A DNA stretch of 64,000 bases, taken from an uncultured Planctomycetaceae bacterium (GTDB taxonomy: Bacteria; Planctomycetota; Planctomycetia; Pirellulales; Pirellulaceae). The stretch is taken from the NCBI GenBank assembly GCA_937862885.1, contig CALMEE010000127.1, positions 1 to 64,000 on the forward strand. The letters run 5' to 3'. The stretch's first letter is position 1, and each line of letters begins with the position of its first letter. The notes beneath the pieces were generated by a model. It saw only the letters and a list, made by a program, of their open reading frames with translations, was not told the DNA's origin and ran no database searches. This document shows, piece by piece, positions 1-8,622 of the stretch. A program made the translations under genes and the position numbers.

Positions 1-168
1 CGGGAATTGCGCTGGCCAAGTATCATCGCGCAAGCCAAAACTTTCCCAGTTCAACTCCCATTAGGATCGCTTGCGCGATCCGGCAAAGAGTTCGCGGGGC
101 AACCCGATGTGTGGCGAGTCAATCATGCCGCAAAGGTTGGAAGCCGGAGCATCAGCTTCGATCAATGA
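1..168 (+). CDS. C-terminal end of an unidentified protein (truncated by window edge)
   Basis: The reading frame is open from the first base for 55 codons and stops at a TGA 33 bases before the ATG of lysZ. The visible residues include WPSIIAQAK near the start and SISFDQ at the very end. I do not recognise the family, and it does not look like the C-terminus of LysX, LysY or an ArgD/LysJ aminotransferase as far as I can recall them. Its position and orientation suggest the gene before lysZ in the same transcription unit, but an open frame of this length could also be chance. Confidence 0.4.
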   Translation, partial: RELRWPSIIAQAKTFPVQLPLGSLARSGKEFAGQPDVWRVNHAAKVGSRSISFDQ

Positions 169-201
169 TTCATTTGTTTAAAATTTTGTTTGAGTCGTTT
201 T

Positions 202-1044
202 ATGATTGTCATAAAAGTAGGCGGGGGCGCTGGAAACCAGATTGAGAATCTCTGCGATGATATCGCTAAGTGGATTGGAGCTGGACGCCAAGTCGTGTTG
301 ATCCACGGCGGATCGCATTTGACAAACGAATTATCAACGCAACTTGGGCATCCACCACGATTTATCACCTCACCGTCGGGATTCACATCCCGTTACACGG
401 ATCGCAGGACCATGGAGATTTTCCAAATGGCCTACTGCGGGCAGGCAAACAAGGCCATCGTGGAATGTCTGCAGAAACGAGGTGTGAATGCGATTGGCTT
501 GAGTGGGATGGACGGTCGGTTATGGGAGGGTTCGCGAAAGACATCGGTTCGCGCCGTGGAAAACGGCAAAACGATTGTCATACGTGACAACTACACTGGC
601 GTGATCGAACAAGTGAATCAGGGTTTGTTGCGCACGCTCATTGATCAAGGATTCGTCCCCGTGATCACGCCACCAGGAATTTCTCGCGAAGGAGACCCAA
701 TCAACGTCGATGGCGATCGAGCGGCTGCGGCAACGGCGATTGCTATGCAGGCCGAGCATTTGGTCATTCTTTCCAATGTCGCTGGACTATTGCGCGATGT
801 TGCCGATCCAGCTTCATTGGTGGCGCATTTGTCACGCAATGAGCTTGACGCGGCCATCGATCAATACGCAGAGGGGAGAATGCGAATCAAACTGTTAGCT
901 GCGGGGGAAGCCATTGATGGTGGCGTGAGGACGGTGACGATTGGTGATTCGCGGTTAGAGAATTGTCTTAGCCAGGCCCTCAATGGAACGGGGACTGTCA
1001 TCTCGACCTCCGCAATTACGGTTTCGGATACTAGCGATGCTTAA
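202..1044 (+). CDS. lysZ: [LysW]-aminoadipate/glutamate kinase (LysZ, acetylglutamate-kinase family)
   Basis: This amino acid kinase phosphorylates the side-chain carboxylate of aminoadipate (or glutamate) attached to the carrier protein LysW. That is the second activation step of carrier-protein lysine/arginine biosynthesis. The protein of about 280 residues starts with the nucleotide-binding KVGGG (K5) and has HGG at 35-37, then HPPRF and the TDRRTMEIF stretch. These last two, with AIGLSGMDGR near 98-106, closely resemble Thermus LysZ rather than classical ArgB. An NVDGD motif (about 168-172) and K230 complete the active site. I chose the ATG at 202 because family members begin with MIVxKVGG. 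An in-frame TTG at 190 is the alternative. The stop is 6 bases before lysK, so the two are almost certainly co-transcribed. Which substrate is used (aminoadipate, glutamate or both) cannot be read from sequence by eye. Confidence 0.85.
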   Translation: MIVIKVGGGAGNQIENLCDDIAKWIGAGRQVVLIHGGSHLTNELSTQLGHPPRFITSPSGFTSRYTDRRTMEIFQMAYCGQANKAIVECLQKRGVNAIGLSGMDGRLWEGSRKTSVRAVENGKTIVIRDNYTGVIEQVNQGLLRTLIDQGFVPVITPPGISREGDPINVDGDRAAAATAIAMQAEHLVILSNVAGLLRDVADPASLVAHLSRNELDAAIDQYAEGRMRIKLLAAGEAIDGGVRTVTIGDSRLENCLSQALNGTGTVISTSAITVSDTSDA

Positions 1045-1050
1045 TTTGGA

Positions 1051-2223
1051 ATGAAAGCAACAGTGGAGGACAAAATCATTGATTTTGCTGACGACGACAC
1101 GGCGATTGACTTGTTGACGGAACTTGTACGCATACCAAGTCACTCAGAGCATGAGTCGACCGCCGTTGAGTTCTTGGTCAGTCGCATGTCCCAACTTGGC
1201 CTCACCGCGTTTTGCGATGAAGCTGGCAATGCCGTGGGCGTCGTCGAATACCCTGATGAGCGTGGTGAGCTTAGCGAAACAGGAGTGTTGCTCGGTCACA
1301 TCGACACGGTTCCAGGTGCCATTTCGGTACGCGTGGAAAACGGAGTTCTGTTTGGCCGAGGGAGCGTTGACGCCAAAGGAAGCTTGGCCACGATGGTGAT
1401 GGCTGTTGCCCGTGCCAGTCGAATTCCCGGTCGCAGATTGATTGTGGTGGGCGCGGTTGAAGAAGAAACGGTGACTTCCAAAGGGGCACGCTTCATCGCT
1501 CAACAATACCGCCCCGATTGGTGCATCATTGGCGAACCGAGTGGTGCTGAGGCAGTCACACTTGGTTACAAAGGTCGATTGCAACTCAAGGCCCGACTTA
1601 CGCAACCTGTCGCGCATTCTGCCGGTCCGCAGTCAGCTGTGGCCGAGTATGCCGTGAATTGGTGGAACGCACTCAAGAGTTGGGGTGACGCCTTCAACCG
1701 TGAACGGCAACTGGTGTTTGAACAATTGCAGATTTCTCTAAACGAATTCAACACAGAATCTGACGGACTGGAAGAAAAAGCGCAGCTACGAGTGGGCCTT
1801 CGACTCCCCGTCAGATTTCCAGTCGAGGAGTTCAAAGCTTTTGCCAATGGAGAACTGACCCGAGTTTGCTCAGAAATTTCAACCCCAGCCACAATCGATG
1901 GCCTGCGCTGCGATAGTGCAGGGCACGAAACCGAAGTTCGTGGAACGCTGGAGACCTACGGTGAAGAAGTCGCCCATCAAGAGCCGAGAACATCTCGCAT
2001 AGTCACTCGGTTTAATCAAGCGTTTCGCAGTTTGGGCATCAAACCAAAACACAAATTGAAAACTGGGACATCGGACATGAACGTGGTGAGCCCAATTTGG
2101 AAATGTCCCATAGTCGCTTATGGTCCTGGAGATAGCCGATTCGATCACACTCCAGACGAACAATTGCCATTGAACGAATATCTATCGGCGATTCGCGTTT
2201 TGACTACCGTCCTAGGCGCATGA
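1051..2223 (+). CDS. lysK: [LysW]-lysine/ornithine hydrolase (LysK, M20 metallopeptidase)
   Basis: This M20-family zinc peptidase would release lysine or ornithine from LysW in the final step of the pathway. Metal-ligand motifs are in the expected order: GHIDTVPG (H83, D85), GRGSVDAKG (D107), the catalytic and metal glutamates in GAVEEET (E137/E138), GEPSG (E162), and a late [11 protein letters not shown] histidine. The length of 390 residues is ordinary for LysK/ArgE/DapE. The specific call depends on its position directly behind lysZ. On motifs alone it could be ArgE or DapE. No LysW, LysX, LysY or LysJ gene lies in the window, so these would have to be upstream or elsewhere. Confidence 0.82.
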   Translation: MKATVEDKIIDFADDDTAIDLLTELVRIPSHSEHESTAVEFLVSRMSQLGLTAFCDEAGNAVGVVEYPDERGELSETGVLLGHIDTVPGAISVRVENGVLFGRGSVDAKGSLATMVMAVARASRIPGRRLIVVGAVEEETVTSKGARFIAQQYRPDWCIIGEPSGAEAVTLGYKGRLQLKARLTQPVAHSAGPQSAVAEYAVNWWNALKSWGDAFNRERQLVFEQLQISLNEFNTESDGLEEKAQLRVGLRLPVRFPVEEFKAFANGELTRVCSEISTPATIDGLRCDSAGHETEVRGTLETYGEEVAHQEPRTSRIVTRFNQAFRSLGIKPKHKLKTGTSDMNVVSPIWKCPIVAYGPGDSRFDHTPDEQLPLNEYLSAIRVLTTVLGA

Positions 2224-2242
2224 AACCCCTAACACAGCCCGT

Positions 2243-2272
2243 TGTCGTAGCACCGGCTGAGATGCTGCGACA
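2243..2272. terminator. Hairpin between convergent lysK and the SDR gene
   Basis: A 10-pair inverted repeat (TGTCGTAGCA against TGCTGCGACA, one G-T wobble) with a 10-base loop fills the 51-base gap between two convergent genes. It has no clear T-run on either side. It may act as a bidirectional terminator or mRNA-end stabiliser. Confidence 0.4.
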
Positions 2273-2274
2273 CG

Positions 2275-3069
2275 TTAGTGAACTGGGTTGAGCAGGCGCC
2301 CTTCCATACCTCCGCTGACCACTAGATTCTGGCCCGTGATATGGCCGCTAAGTTTGCTTGAACTTAAGAAGAGAACGGCGTTGGCGATATCGGCGGTCGT
2401 GGCAACTTTGTTCAATGCGATCGTCGCCAATGCCTCTCGCATAGCGCTTTTGTCTTCGGCGAACTTCCTTGTCATGGGTGTGAGCACCCAGCCGGGGCTG
2501 ACCGTGTTCACACGACCCTGCGGCGAAAAACGCACGATCTCATTTTTCAAGGAGTTCATTAAGCCATAAATGAAACCACTCTTGGCGGATGCGTAATCAG
2601 CGTGTCCGGCTTCGCCAAAAATTCCCGCCGTCGAACCAACGAAGACGATCGAGGGATCGTGAATTCTTTGCTCACGCGTTTGGCGCAAAAAGGTGCGACA
2701 ACATAAAAAGACCGATGTTAAATTGACATTCAAGGTATTCTGCCATTGTTCAAGTTGCATGTCGACGATCGGTGTGTGATGTGGTGGCCATATCCCGGCA
2801 TTGCAGACCAAATGCTGGATTGGACCGAAGTGCTGCAAAGATGTTTGGAAGAGATTCTCGACTGCCGTTTCATCCGTCAAGTCGGCGGCAACAGCCAGGC
2901 AGCGTTGTCGTCCAAGGTCGTGTTCCAACTGGTGCGCTCGTTCGCGATTATTGTGGTATTGGGCTACTACGTTCGAGCCTTGTTGGGCGAACAGTGACGC
3001 AATATCAAAGCCAATTCCACCGCTGGCACCCGTAACGACGACTGTACGATCAGCGATTCCGATATCCAT
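2275..3069 (-). CDS. Short-chain dehydrogenase/reductase (SDR, classical type)
   Basis: An NAD(P)-dependent oxidoreductase of 264 residues. The Rossmann cofactor motif TGASGGIG lies at 13-20, NAG at 90-92, and the catalytic S146, Y159 and K163 in the YxxxK arrangement. This is the full classical SDR set at normal length. The overall pattern resembles 3-oxoacyl-ACP reductase (FabG-like) enzymes. The substrate cannot be inferred, since fabG-like paralogues are common and no fatty acid synthesis gene is adjacent. It converges with lysK. The ATG is taken because the TGxxxGIG motif starts at the usual distance from it. Confidence 0.8.
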   Translation of the reverse strand: MDIGIADRTVVVTGASGGIGFDIASLFAQQGSNVVAQYHNNRERAHQLEHDLGRQRCLAVAADLTDETAVENLFQTSLQHFGPIQHLVCNAGIWPPHHTPIVDMQLEQWQNTLNVNLTSVFLCCRTFLRQTREQRIHDPSIVFVGSTAGIFGEAGHADYASAKSGFIYGLMNSLKNEIVRFSPQGRVNTVSPGWVLTPMTRKFAEDKSAMREALATIALNKVATTADIANAVLFLSSSKLSGHITGQNLVVSGGMEGRLLNPVH

Positions 3070-3138
3070 GCGACTATAAGAGAGTGCTATTTGAACGTCT
3101 TGGTGAAAAATCCGCCGGCTATTCTTTCGGCAACAGGC

Positions 3139-3167
3139 AAAAAAAAACGGCGGTGTTGAGCCGCCGT
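3139..3167 (-). terminator. Rho-independent terminator of the secreted-protein gene
   Basis: A perfect 7-pair stem (ACGGCGG with CCGCCGT, loop of 7) is followed on the minus strand by nine T residues. It lies 20 bases past the stop of the minus-strand gene ending at 3187, and is the clearest intrinsic terminator in this part of the window. Confidence 0.85.
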
Positions 3168-3186
3168 GAATCGTGATGCAATGGGA

Positions 3187-3861
3187 TTACCAAGGACCAC
3201 GCACTGGATACACGCCAAACTGTTGTGTGTTTGACGGCCAGTACGGCGTCGGTGAGAAACCACCGGCTCCGCCAGATGCGCCTGGATCAGGCCGTAGGAA
3301 CTGATGGTAAATCGGTAGACTCTTGGTCTGGCCGACACCCCAACTGTACTGACTTTGGAACGCAGCCGTTGGCGGAACAACGAGGGCCAATGGTTGTCCC
3401 CATTGTCGATGATAGTAACCACCGTGCCATGCATATTGGCTGCCTTGGTTATAGTTCCAGGTATGAGTCCGGGTGGCATCAATGCCTGCAGGACCATACG
3501 CATAAATCGGCCGTGGGTGGAAAGGATCTCTAGCGGCATAGATGGCGGTAGCCACTGGTGACGGATAAGCGCGATTGCCGACGCAGTTTGCAATCATCGA
3601 GCCATCGGGATTCCGTTGAGCTACATCGTAGTAGGACTCCCAAGGGCTGGAGCGCGGTACGCAAGCTGGACCGCAGCCACCCACCTGACCATGGCCGGCG
3701 CAGCCAGCGGTACCGCAGTTCGAGCATCCTGCAGATTCCTGGGCGGTAACCACGTTTGCAACCATCATGCCGCCGAGGCCCAGCAAGGCCACGCTCAGCG
3801 TCATGGTGCGCAAGAGTTGGCGAACGAGGCCGCCATTTCTTTGTAGGTTTCTAGTTTTCAT
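3187..3861 (-). CDS. Small secreted protein, Cys/Gly-rich N-terminal part, function unknown
   Basis: The 224-residue product starts with a basic stretch and a hydrophobic segment (about residues 20-36) ending in VVTAQ, a convincing signal peptide. The mature protein opens with a cysteine/glycine-rich patch (CSNCGTAGC, then GGCGPAC) and continues as a Tyr/Pro/Gly/Trp-rich low-complexity chain with no domain I recognise. Paired cysteines suggest disulfides or metal binding outside the cytoplasm. A ribosome site (AGGAAA) sits before the ATG and a strong terminator follows. Together with the next gene it forms a pair of short aromatic-rich exported proteins, probably envelope components, but this is inference. 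Confidence 0.7.
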   Translation of the reverse strand: MKTRNLQRNGGLVRQLLRTMTLSVALLGLGGMMVANVVTAQESAGCSNCGTAGCAGHGQVGGCGPACVPRSSPWESYYDVAQRNPDGSMIANCVGNRAYPSPVATAIYAARDPFHPRPIYAYGPAGIDATRTHTWNYNQGSQYAWHGGYYHRQWGQPLALVVPPTAAFQSQYSWGVGQTKSLPIYHQFLRPDPGASGGAGGFSPTPYWPSNTQQFGVYPVRGPW

Positions 3862-4017
3862 AATTTGATTTCCTGACGTTAAAAGCTTTATTTTCGCTAA
3901 TCGTAAGCAATATCAAAATCTTGTTGTTTGTTAGCCAATGTCTTTGTTGGTTGCGTACGAATTAAATGGATTTGACGTTGATGATGGTGAGCAAGAAGGC
4001 GCTTGCCCAGCAGTAAC

Positions 4018-4506
4018 TTACCACTTCCACAGGCCTCGTCGGTCGCAAGTTGCCCCGAGACAATAGCGTCGATTGTAAAACTTGTATTGCAAACTTTGCA
4101 ACGAAGTCAAACTGCCTGGGAAGTTACCATAATGCATGTTGCCCGACTGCCAGACGACATCCGTTTTGTTGAGCGCTCCGCCGCCGGTTGCCTTACGTTT
4201 GCACGCATCGCCGTAAAACGCTTCGGGACCTGCGTAGTAGTTATAGTAGGTACGCCGATGCGTGTACAAATGCTCGTGTGGATAGAAAGGCTCGTAGGTG
4301 TAGTACGTGTGACCGACGTTGGCTGGAACTGGCTGAGGGGCCATGTACAGTCGCGCGTTGACTTCGCTCGCGCCGGGTTGCGTGTATTGGTTTTGAAACA
4401 AACGTTGTTGCAACGATGACTCCGCATCGTATTGTGCGTTGGCTTGTCCGGCAGTGAATAGGCCGACCGCAATCGCCAAGGTCGTTGCGAAAGATTTGGC
4501 ATTCAT
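4018..4506 (-). CDS. Small secreted Tyr-rich protein, function unknown
   Basis: A 162-residue product with a clean signal peptide (hydrophobic residues about 6-18, cleavage after GQANA). The mature chain is rich in tyrosine, histidine and asparagine, for example HTYYTYEPFYPHEH and RRTYYNYY. Three cysteines lie in the second half. A very good ribosome site, AAGGAGGA, sits 8-10 bases before the ATG, suggesting strong translation. I do not recognise a family. It lies upstream of, and in the same direction as, the Cys-rich secreted protein, with a gap of about 150 bases. Confidence 0.7.
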   Translation of the reverse strand: MNAKSFATTLAIAVGLFTAGQANAQYDAESSLQQRLFQNQYTQPGASEVNARLYMAPQPVPANVGHTYYTYEPFYPHEHLYTHRRTYYNYYAGPEAFYGDACKRKATGGGALNKTDVVWQSGNMHYGNFPGSLTSLQSLQYKFYNRRYCLGATCDRRGLWKW

Positions 4507-4849
4507 TTAAGTGACTCCTCCTTGAGTGTTTGATTATCGAATTTCAGAATTGCACTCAAGTCGAGGGAGTGGAATTCAATTCCGTTGTCCCCAACTTGGC
4601 GCGGCGATCTTCCTGATCACTGGCGGCAACCGAATATCTCGATTCATTCGATTCGTTTCATTGTTTCGGATGGTCGCTTAAACATGAATGAGCCATTTGT
4701 GTGGGCGCTTCGGGTATTTCCATCTCGGCCACCTTACAACCGGCAAAACCGTCTGTCAACAATCGTACCAAGCCGTTATAATCGGAAGAGTTTACCATAA
4801 TAAGAAATGGCTTTACACGGACGCTTAAAGACGATTACAACACGATTCC
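4507..4849. other. Intergenic region between divergent genes
   Basis: This region separates the minus-strand secreted-protein gene from topoisomerase VI subunit B, so promoters for both should lie here. I see no hairpin with a T-run, RNA gene or convincing open frame in it. Confidence 0.5.
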
Positions 4850-6919
4850 ATGACGACAGAAGCACCACCAAGAAGGAAACGAGCTACTGCCGAGTCCATG
4901 GCCGCAGAACAGCGCAGTATCTCGGTCAGCGAATTCTTCACGAAAAACCGCCATCTACTCGGTTTTGACAATCCGCGCAAGGCATTATTGACGACCGTCA
5001 AGGAGGCCGTCGATAACTCGTTGGATGCGTGTGAAGAAGCGGGCATCGTGCCGACGCTTTGGGTGGCGATTGAGGCCGCTGGTAAGAATCGATTTCGCGT
5101 CGCCGTGCAAGATAACGGGCCTGGGATTGTAAAGAAGCAGATTCCGCTGATCTTTGGAAAATTGCTGTACGGTTCCAAATTTCATCGCCTGCGCATGAGT
5201 CGAGGTCAACAGGGGATTGGCATCAGCGCGGCAGGGATGTATGGCCAACTCACGACCGGCAAGCCGGTCCGGATTGTCTCAAAAATTGGCAAGAATAAAC
5301 CGGCCCATTATTTCGAAATTCAAATCAATACAAAGACCAACCACCCGGAAATCCTGAATGGCAAAGGTGAGGGTGAAGACATCCCAGCCGGCGACAAAGG
5401 AATCGAATATTGCAATAAATATGGCATTACTTGGGTTGCCGAGATTCCCCCGCTCGAAGAAGGTGGAAAACCCGAAATGTTGGTCAGTGGGACACGCGTC
5501 ACCATCGAAATGGAGGCCGGGTATAAAAGAGGGAAAGGTAGCGTCGATGAGTATCTAGAACAAACGGCGATTGCTAATCCCCATGTTACGATCTACTACT
5601 CTGATCCAGATGGCAACTTGAAGACCTACGTGCGCAGCACCACAACGCTGCCCCCCGAAGCCAAAGAAATAAAACCACACCCCTATGGCGTCGAACTCGG
5701 TCGTCTATTGGCGATGATCAAAGATGACAAAGGCCCATCGACGATTTCACAATTTCTGACCAACAATTTTTCGCGCGTCAGCTCAGCCGTGGCCCGGCGA
5801 ATCTGCGAAGCGGCCAAAATCAGCACGCGGGCTTCCACGAAAAAGATCGGAAGGAATGACGTCGATAAGTTGTTTGAGGCCATTCAGAATACCAAAATCA
5901 GTCCTCCCGAAACCAATTGTATTGCTCCGATTAGCGAGGAATTATTGCTCAAGGGCCTCTATCAAGTCGTACCTGGAGAGTTCTACGCGGCGGCCACGCG
6001 ACCGCCAGCCGTCTATCGCGGGAACCCCTTCCAAATTGAAGTTGCGCTCGCTTATGGTGGGGCCATGGCAACCAAAAAAGTTGGCAAAGAAGAACTGAAT
6101 CAACTGCTAAGTGAGTCGGATGCCCGCAACATCAAAAAATTCTTGATCACCACGTTTGACGGTATGGGACCCGATGGGGCTGATAAAATTGTCAAAGCTT
6201 CTGGATTGAGTCCGCGGATGGCTCCAGCAAAAATGAAGTCTGCGGAGCGAGAAGCACTTCTGGAAGCCATGCAGGGAGTGGCCATCGGCGAAGGGCAAAC
6301 CATGCAAATCCTGCGCTATGCCAATCGAGTCCCATTGCAATTCAAAATGGGGGATTGCGCGATCACCAAAACCGTGATGTCGACAAATTGGCGCAGCTAC
6401 GGCCTTTCTCAATCCCGCGGATCGCTTCCCAGCGGCCCGGTCACCATCATGGTGCACATGGCAAGTGTGTGGGTGCCGTTCACAAGTGAGTCAAAGGAAG
6501 CAATCGCTTCGTACGACGAAATCGAAAAAGAGTTGCGACTCGCGTTGCAAGCCGTGGGACGAAAACTCGGAATGTTTCTGCGCCGCCGAATTACAATTCG
6601 CCAGGAAAACGAACGCCGCAGCATCTTTCTACGCTACCTAGGGGAAGTGGCCAGCGCCGTCAATGAAATAAACGGAACTAACCGAGATTCCCTCTATGAC
6701 AATTTGCTGAAAGTCGCTCAACGAAAGACTAAGGAAGCTGATACAAAATTGGATACGCGCGGCAAGCGCATCGAAGATGACTCCGAACTGTATGGCGACA
6801 ACGTCATCATCGTCGAGCCTCAATCAATTCTGGATGAAGTGCAAGTAAAGAGCAACGGAGCCGCTACGGCAAATGGGGGAGCAAGCAAGAAGGGAAAAGT
6901 TCAAAAAGAACTTTTTTGA
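4850..6919 (+). CDS. top6B: DNA topoisomerase VI subunit B (ATPase)
   Basis: The ATP-hydrolysing clamp subunit of a type IIB topoisomerase, which together with subunit A passes one DNA duplex through another. The GHKL ATPase fold is plain: KEAVDNSLDAC (E52, N55, D59), DNGPGI at 88-93, GSKFHRLRMSRGQQGIG (G loop at about 119-124) and AAGMYGQLTTG. A helix-two-turn-helix region and a transducer domain fit the middle and later parts. At 689 residues it is longer than the roughly 530-residue archaeal proteins, with a charged C-terminal tail (ASKKGKVQKELF at the end). The A subunit follows after 216 bases in the same direction. Type IIB enzymes are typical of archaea and plants, so the bacterial setting is notable. 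Confidence 0.93.
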   Translation: MTTEAPPRRKRATAESMAAEQRSISVSEFFTKNRHLLGFDNPRKALLTTVKEAVDNSLDACEEAGIVPTLWVAIEAAGKNRFRVAVQDNGPGIVKKQIPLIFGKLLYGSKFHRLRMSRGQQGIGISAAGMYGQLTTGKPVRIVSKIGKNKPAHYFEIQINTKTNHPEILNGKGEGEDIPAGDKGIEYCNKYGITWVAEIPPLEEGGKPEMLVSGTRVTIEMEAGYKRGKGSVDEYLEQTAIANPHVTIYYSDPDGNLKTYVRSTTTLPPEAKEIKPHPYGVELGRLLAMIKDDKGPSTISQFLTNNFSRVSSAVARRICEAAKISTRASTKKIGRNDVDKLFEAIQNTKISPPETNCIAPISEELLLKGLYQVVPGEFYAAATRPPAVYRGNPFQIEVALAYGGAMATKKVGKEELNQLLSESDARNIKKFLITTFDGMGPDGADKIVKASGLSPRMAPAKMKSAEREALLEAMQGVAIGEGQTMQILRYANRVPLQFKMGDCAITKTVMSTNWRSYGLSQSRGSLPSGPVTIMVHMASVWVPFTSESKEAIASYDEIEKELRLALQAVGRKLGMFLRRRITIRQENERRSIFLRYLGEVASAVNEINGTNRDSLYDNLLKVAQRKTKEADTKLDTRGKRIEDDSELYGDNVIIVEPQSILDEVQVKSNGAATANGGASKKGKVQKELF

Positions 6920-7135
6920 TGACGAGACTCTGGCTCATTTGAACTATTGTTCAATGGAATCAGGCGTAGGAGTATTGAATCCCATGCGTCGAATCAACAA
7001 CAACGTCATTGCCGTAAGGGACGAAGTTCATCATTGGCCCGTTTCGCAAGAGAGTTATTCCCGTCAATCATGTCGAAAATCAATTAGCCTCTCGGCAACC
7101 GATTAAATTAACAACCAATTCGGCAAACAATCCCT

Positions 7136-8326
7136 ATGGCCAAGAAAAAGATCATCAAGAAGGTTATCAAAAAAGTTCGCCGATCATCGGCCGCATCCAG
7201 CTCAGCCAAAACGAATGGGTCGGCCTCGATGGCGGTTCGCGACAAAAAGACTATGCAGGCCATCAAAGCAATGGCCGATAACGTGGTTGAAATTGCCGCC
7301 CGCAGTCGAACTCCTCACGTCGATATTCCCTCGCGTTCGTTGTCCAACGTGCGTTTCAATCGCTCGCGAAAGATTATTGAAATGGGGGGCAACAAAAATC
7401 GACGCGAATTATTCAATCTGTCGCAAGCGAAGAGTTATATGCAAACGCTTCTCGTGGGGAGCGGGTGCAAACGATTGATCGAGCAGGGAAAGACGACCAG
7501 CATCCGAGGTCTGTACTACATGCTCAAGCATCGCATTGCCGGAACCAGCGAAAACACGTTTGAAGAACAAAGTGAATGCGACCCGATCATTGAAGACATT
7601 GAAGTGATGTTGGACGCGCTCCGCGAAGAACTGCACCTTTATGCTCAAAACAAAGGCAATTTGTTCGGAGACTTAACGCTCATCGATGACGGGACCGAGT
7701 TAAACTGCTCACGCGTTGGCCGCAATGGCTACAGCATTCCTTCGATTGTTGAGCCACATATTGTTCAATTCGTTAAGCATAATGCCAAGTTCATCCTGCA
7801 TGTCGAAAAAGATACGGTTTTCACTCGATTCGTCGAGGACCAATTTTGGAAAAATCATCAGTGTTTAATCACGCACGGCGGGGGACAGCCACCGCGGGGT
7901 GTGAGGCGAATGTTGAATCGTTTGCATAATGAGCTGGGTTTGCCCATTTATTGCTTATTGGATAATGATCCATGGGGGTATTACATCTACAGCGTTATCA
8001 AGCAGGGTTCGATCAACCTTGCATTTGAGTCACAACGCATGGCGGTTCCCGCAGCAAAATACCTTGGCCTGCGCAGTATCGATCTGGAACGCTGCCAACT
8101 GAGCGACAGCGTGATTATCAAACTCAATGATTCTGACAAGAAACGCGCGCGGCAGATCGCCGAATATCCTTGGTTTGAGAACAAGGCAAATTGGCAAAAA
8201 GAGATCAAGAGGATGTTGGATAACGACTTCAAACTCGAAGTCGAGTCACTGATCAGCAAAGACATCAGCTACGTAACTGAAGAGTATGTGCCGCAACGTT
8301 TGAGAGACAAAGATTTTCTAGATTAG
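7136..8326 (+). CDS. top6A: DNA topoisomerase VI subunit A (Spo11-like cleavage subunit)
   Basis: The DNA-cleaving subunit, homologous to eukaryotic Spo11, forms a tyrosyl-DNA bond with 2-base staggered breaks. The winged-helix catalytic motif TTSIRGLYYMLKH gives Y127/Y128, one of which is the nucleophile. The TOPRIM metal site is visible as HVEKD (E224) and LLDNDPWG (D276, D278). At 396 residues it has the family's normal length. The N-terminus carries a lysine-rich segment (KKKIIKKVIKKV) not needed for catalysis, possibly a DNA-binding tail. Cleavage, metal and ATPase residues are all kept across the two subunits, so the complex should be active. Confidence 0.93.
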   Translation: MAKKKIIKKVIKKVRRSSAASSSAKTNGSASMAVRDKKTMQAIKAMADNVVEIAARSRTPHVDIPSRSLSNVRFNRSRKIIEMGGNKNRRELFNLSQAKSYMQTLLVGSGCKRLIEQGKTTSIRGLYYMLKHRIAGTSENTFEEQSECDPIIEDIEVMLDALREELHLYAQNKGNLFGDLTLIDDGTELNCSRVGRNGYSIPSIVEPHIVQFVKHNAKFILHVEKDTVFTRFVEDQFWKNHQCLITHGGGQPPRGVRRMLNRLHNELGLPIYCLLDNDPWGYYIYSVIKQGSINLAFESQRMAVPAAKYLGLRSIDLERCQLSDSVIIKLNDSDKKRARQIAEYPWFENKANWQKEIKRMLDNDFKLEVESLISKDISYVTEEYVPQRLRDKDFLD

Positions 8327-8622
8327 ATTCTTCTCAGCACCAACCGTATTTTTGAAGTAGCACACAACGTAGCTCCGTTACGCGTTGGGGCTTCGGTTCA
8401 GCCCGTGAGCAGGCAAGTGATTCCCAGCGTAAGAGAATCCAGATTCGACTTGCGTACGCACAGTGGTCAATGGCGCAGCAAAATTGTGCAATGTCGATTC
8501 AGTTGACGCATACTGGCCAGCACAAGGTTCGCCCGATACCTCTACCGTAATTGGAATTCGGTCTTGAGATGCCCGCTTTGCGCAGGGTAATTGGTCGCAA
8601 GGATTAACCAAAATCGAATCGA

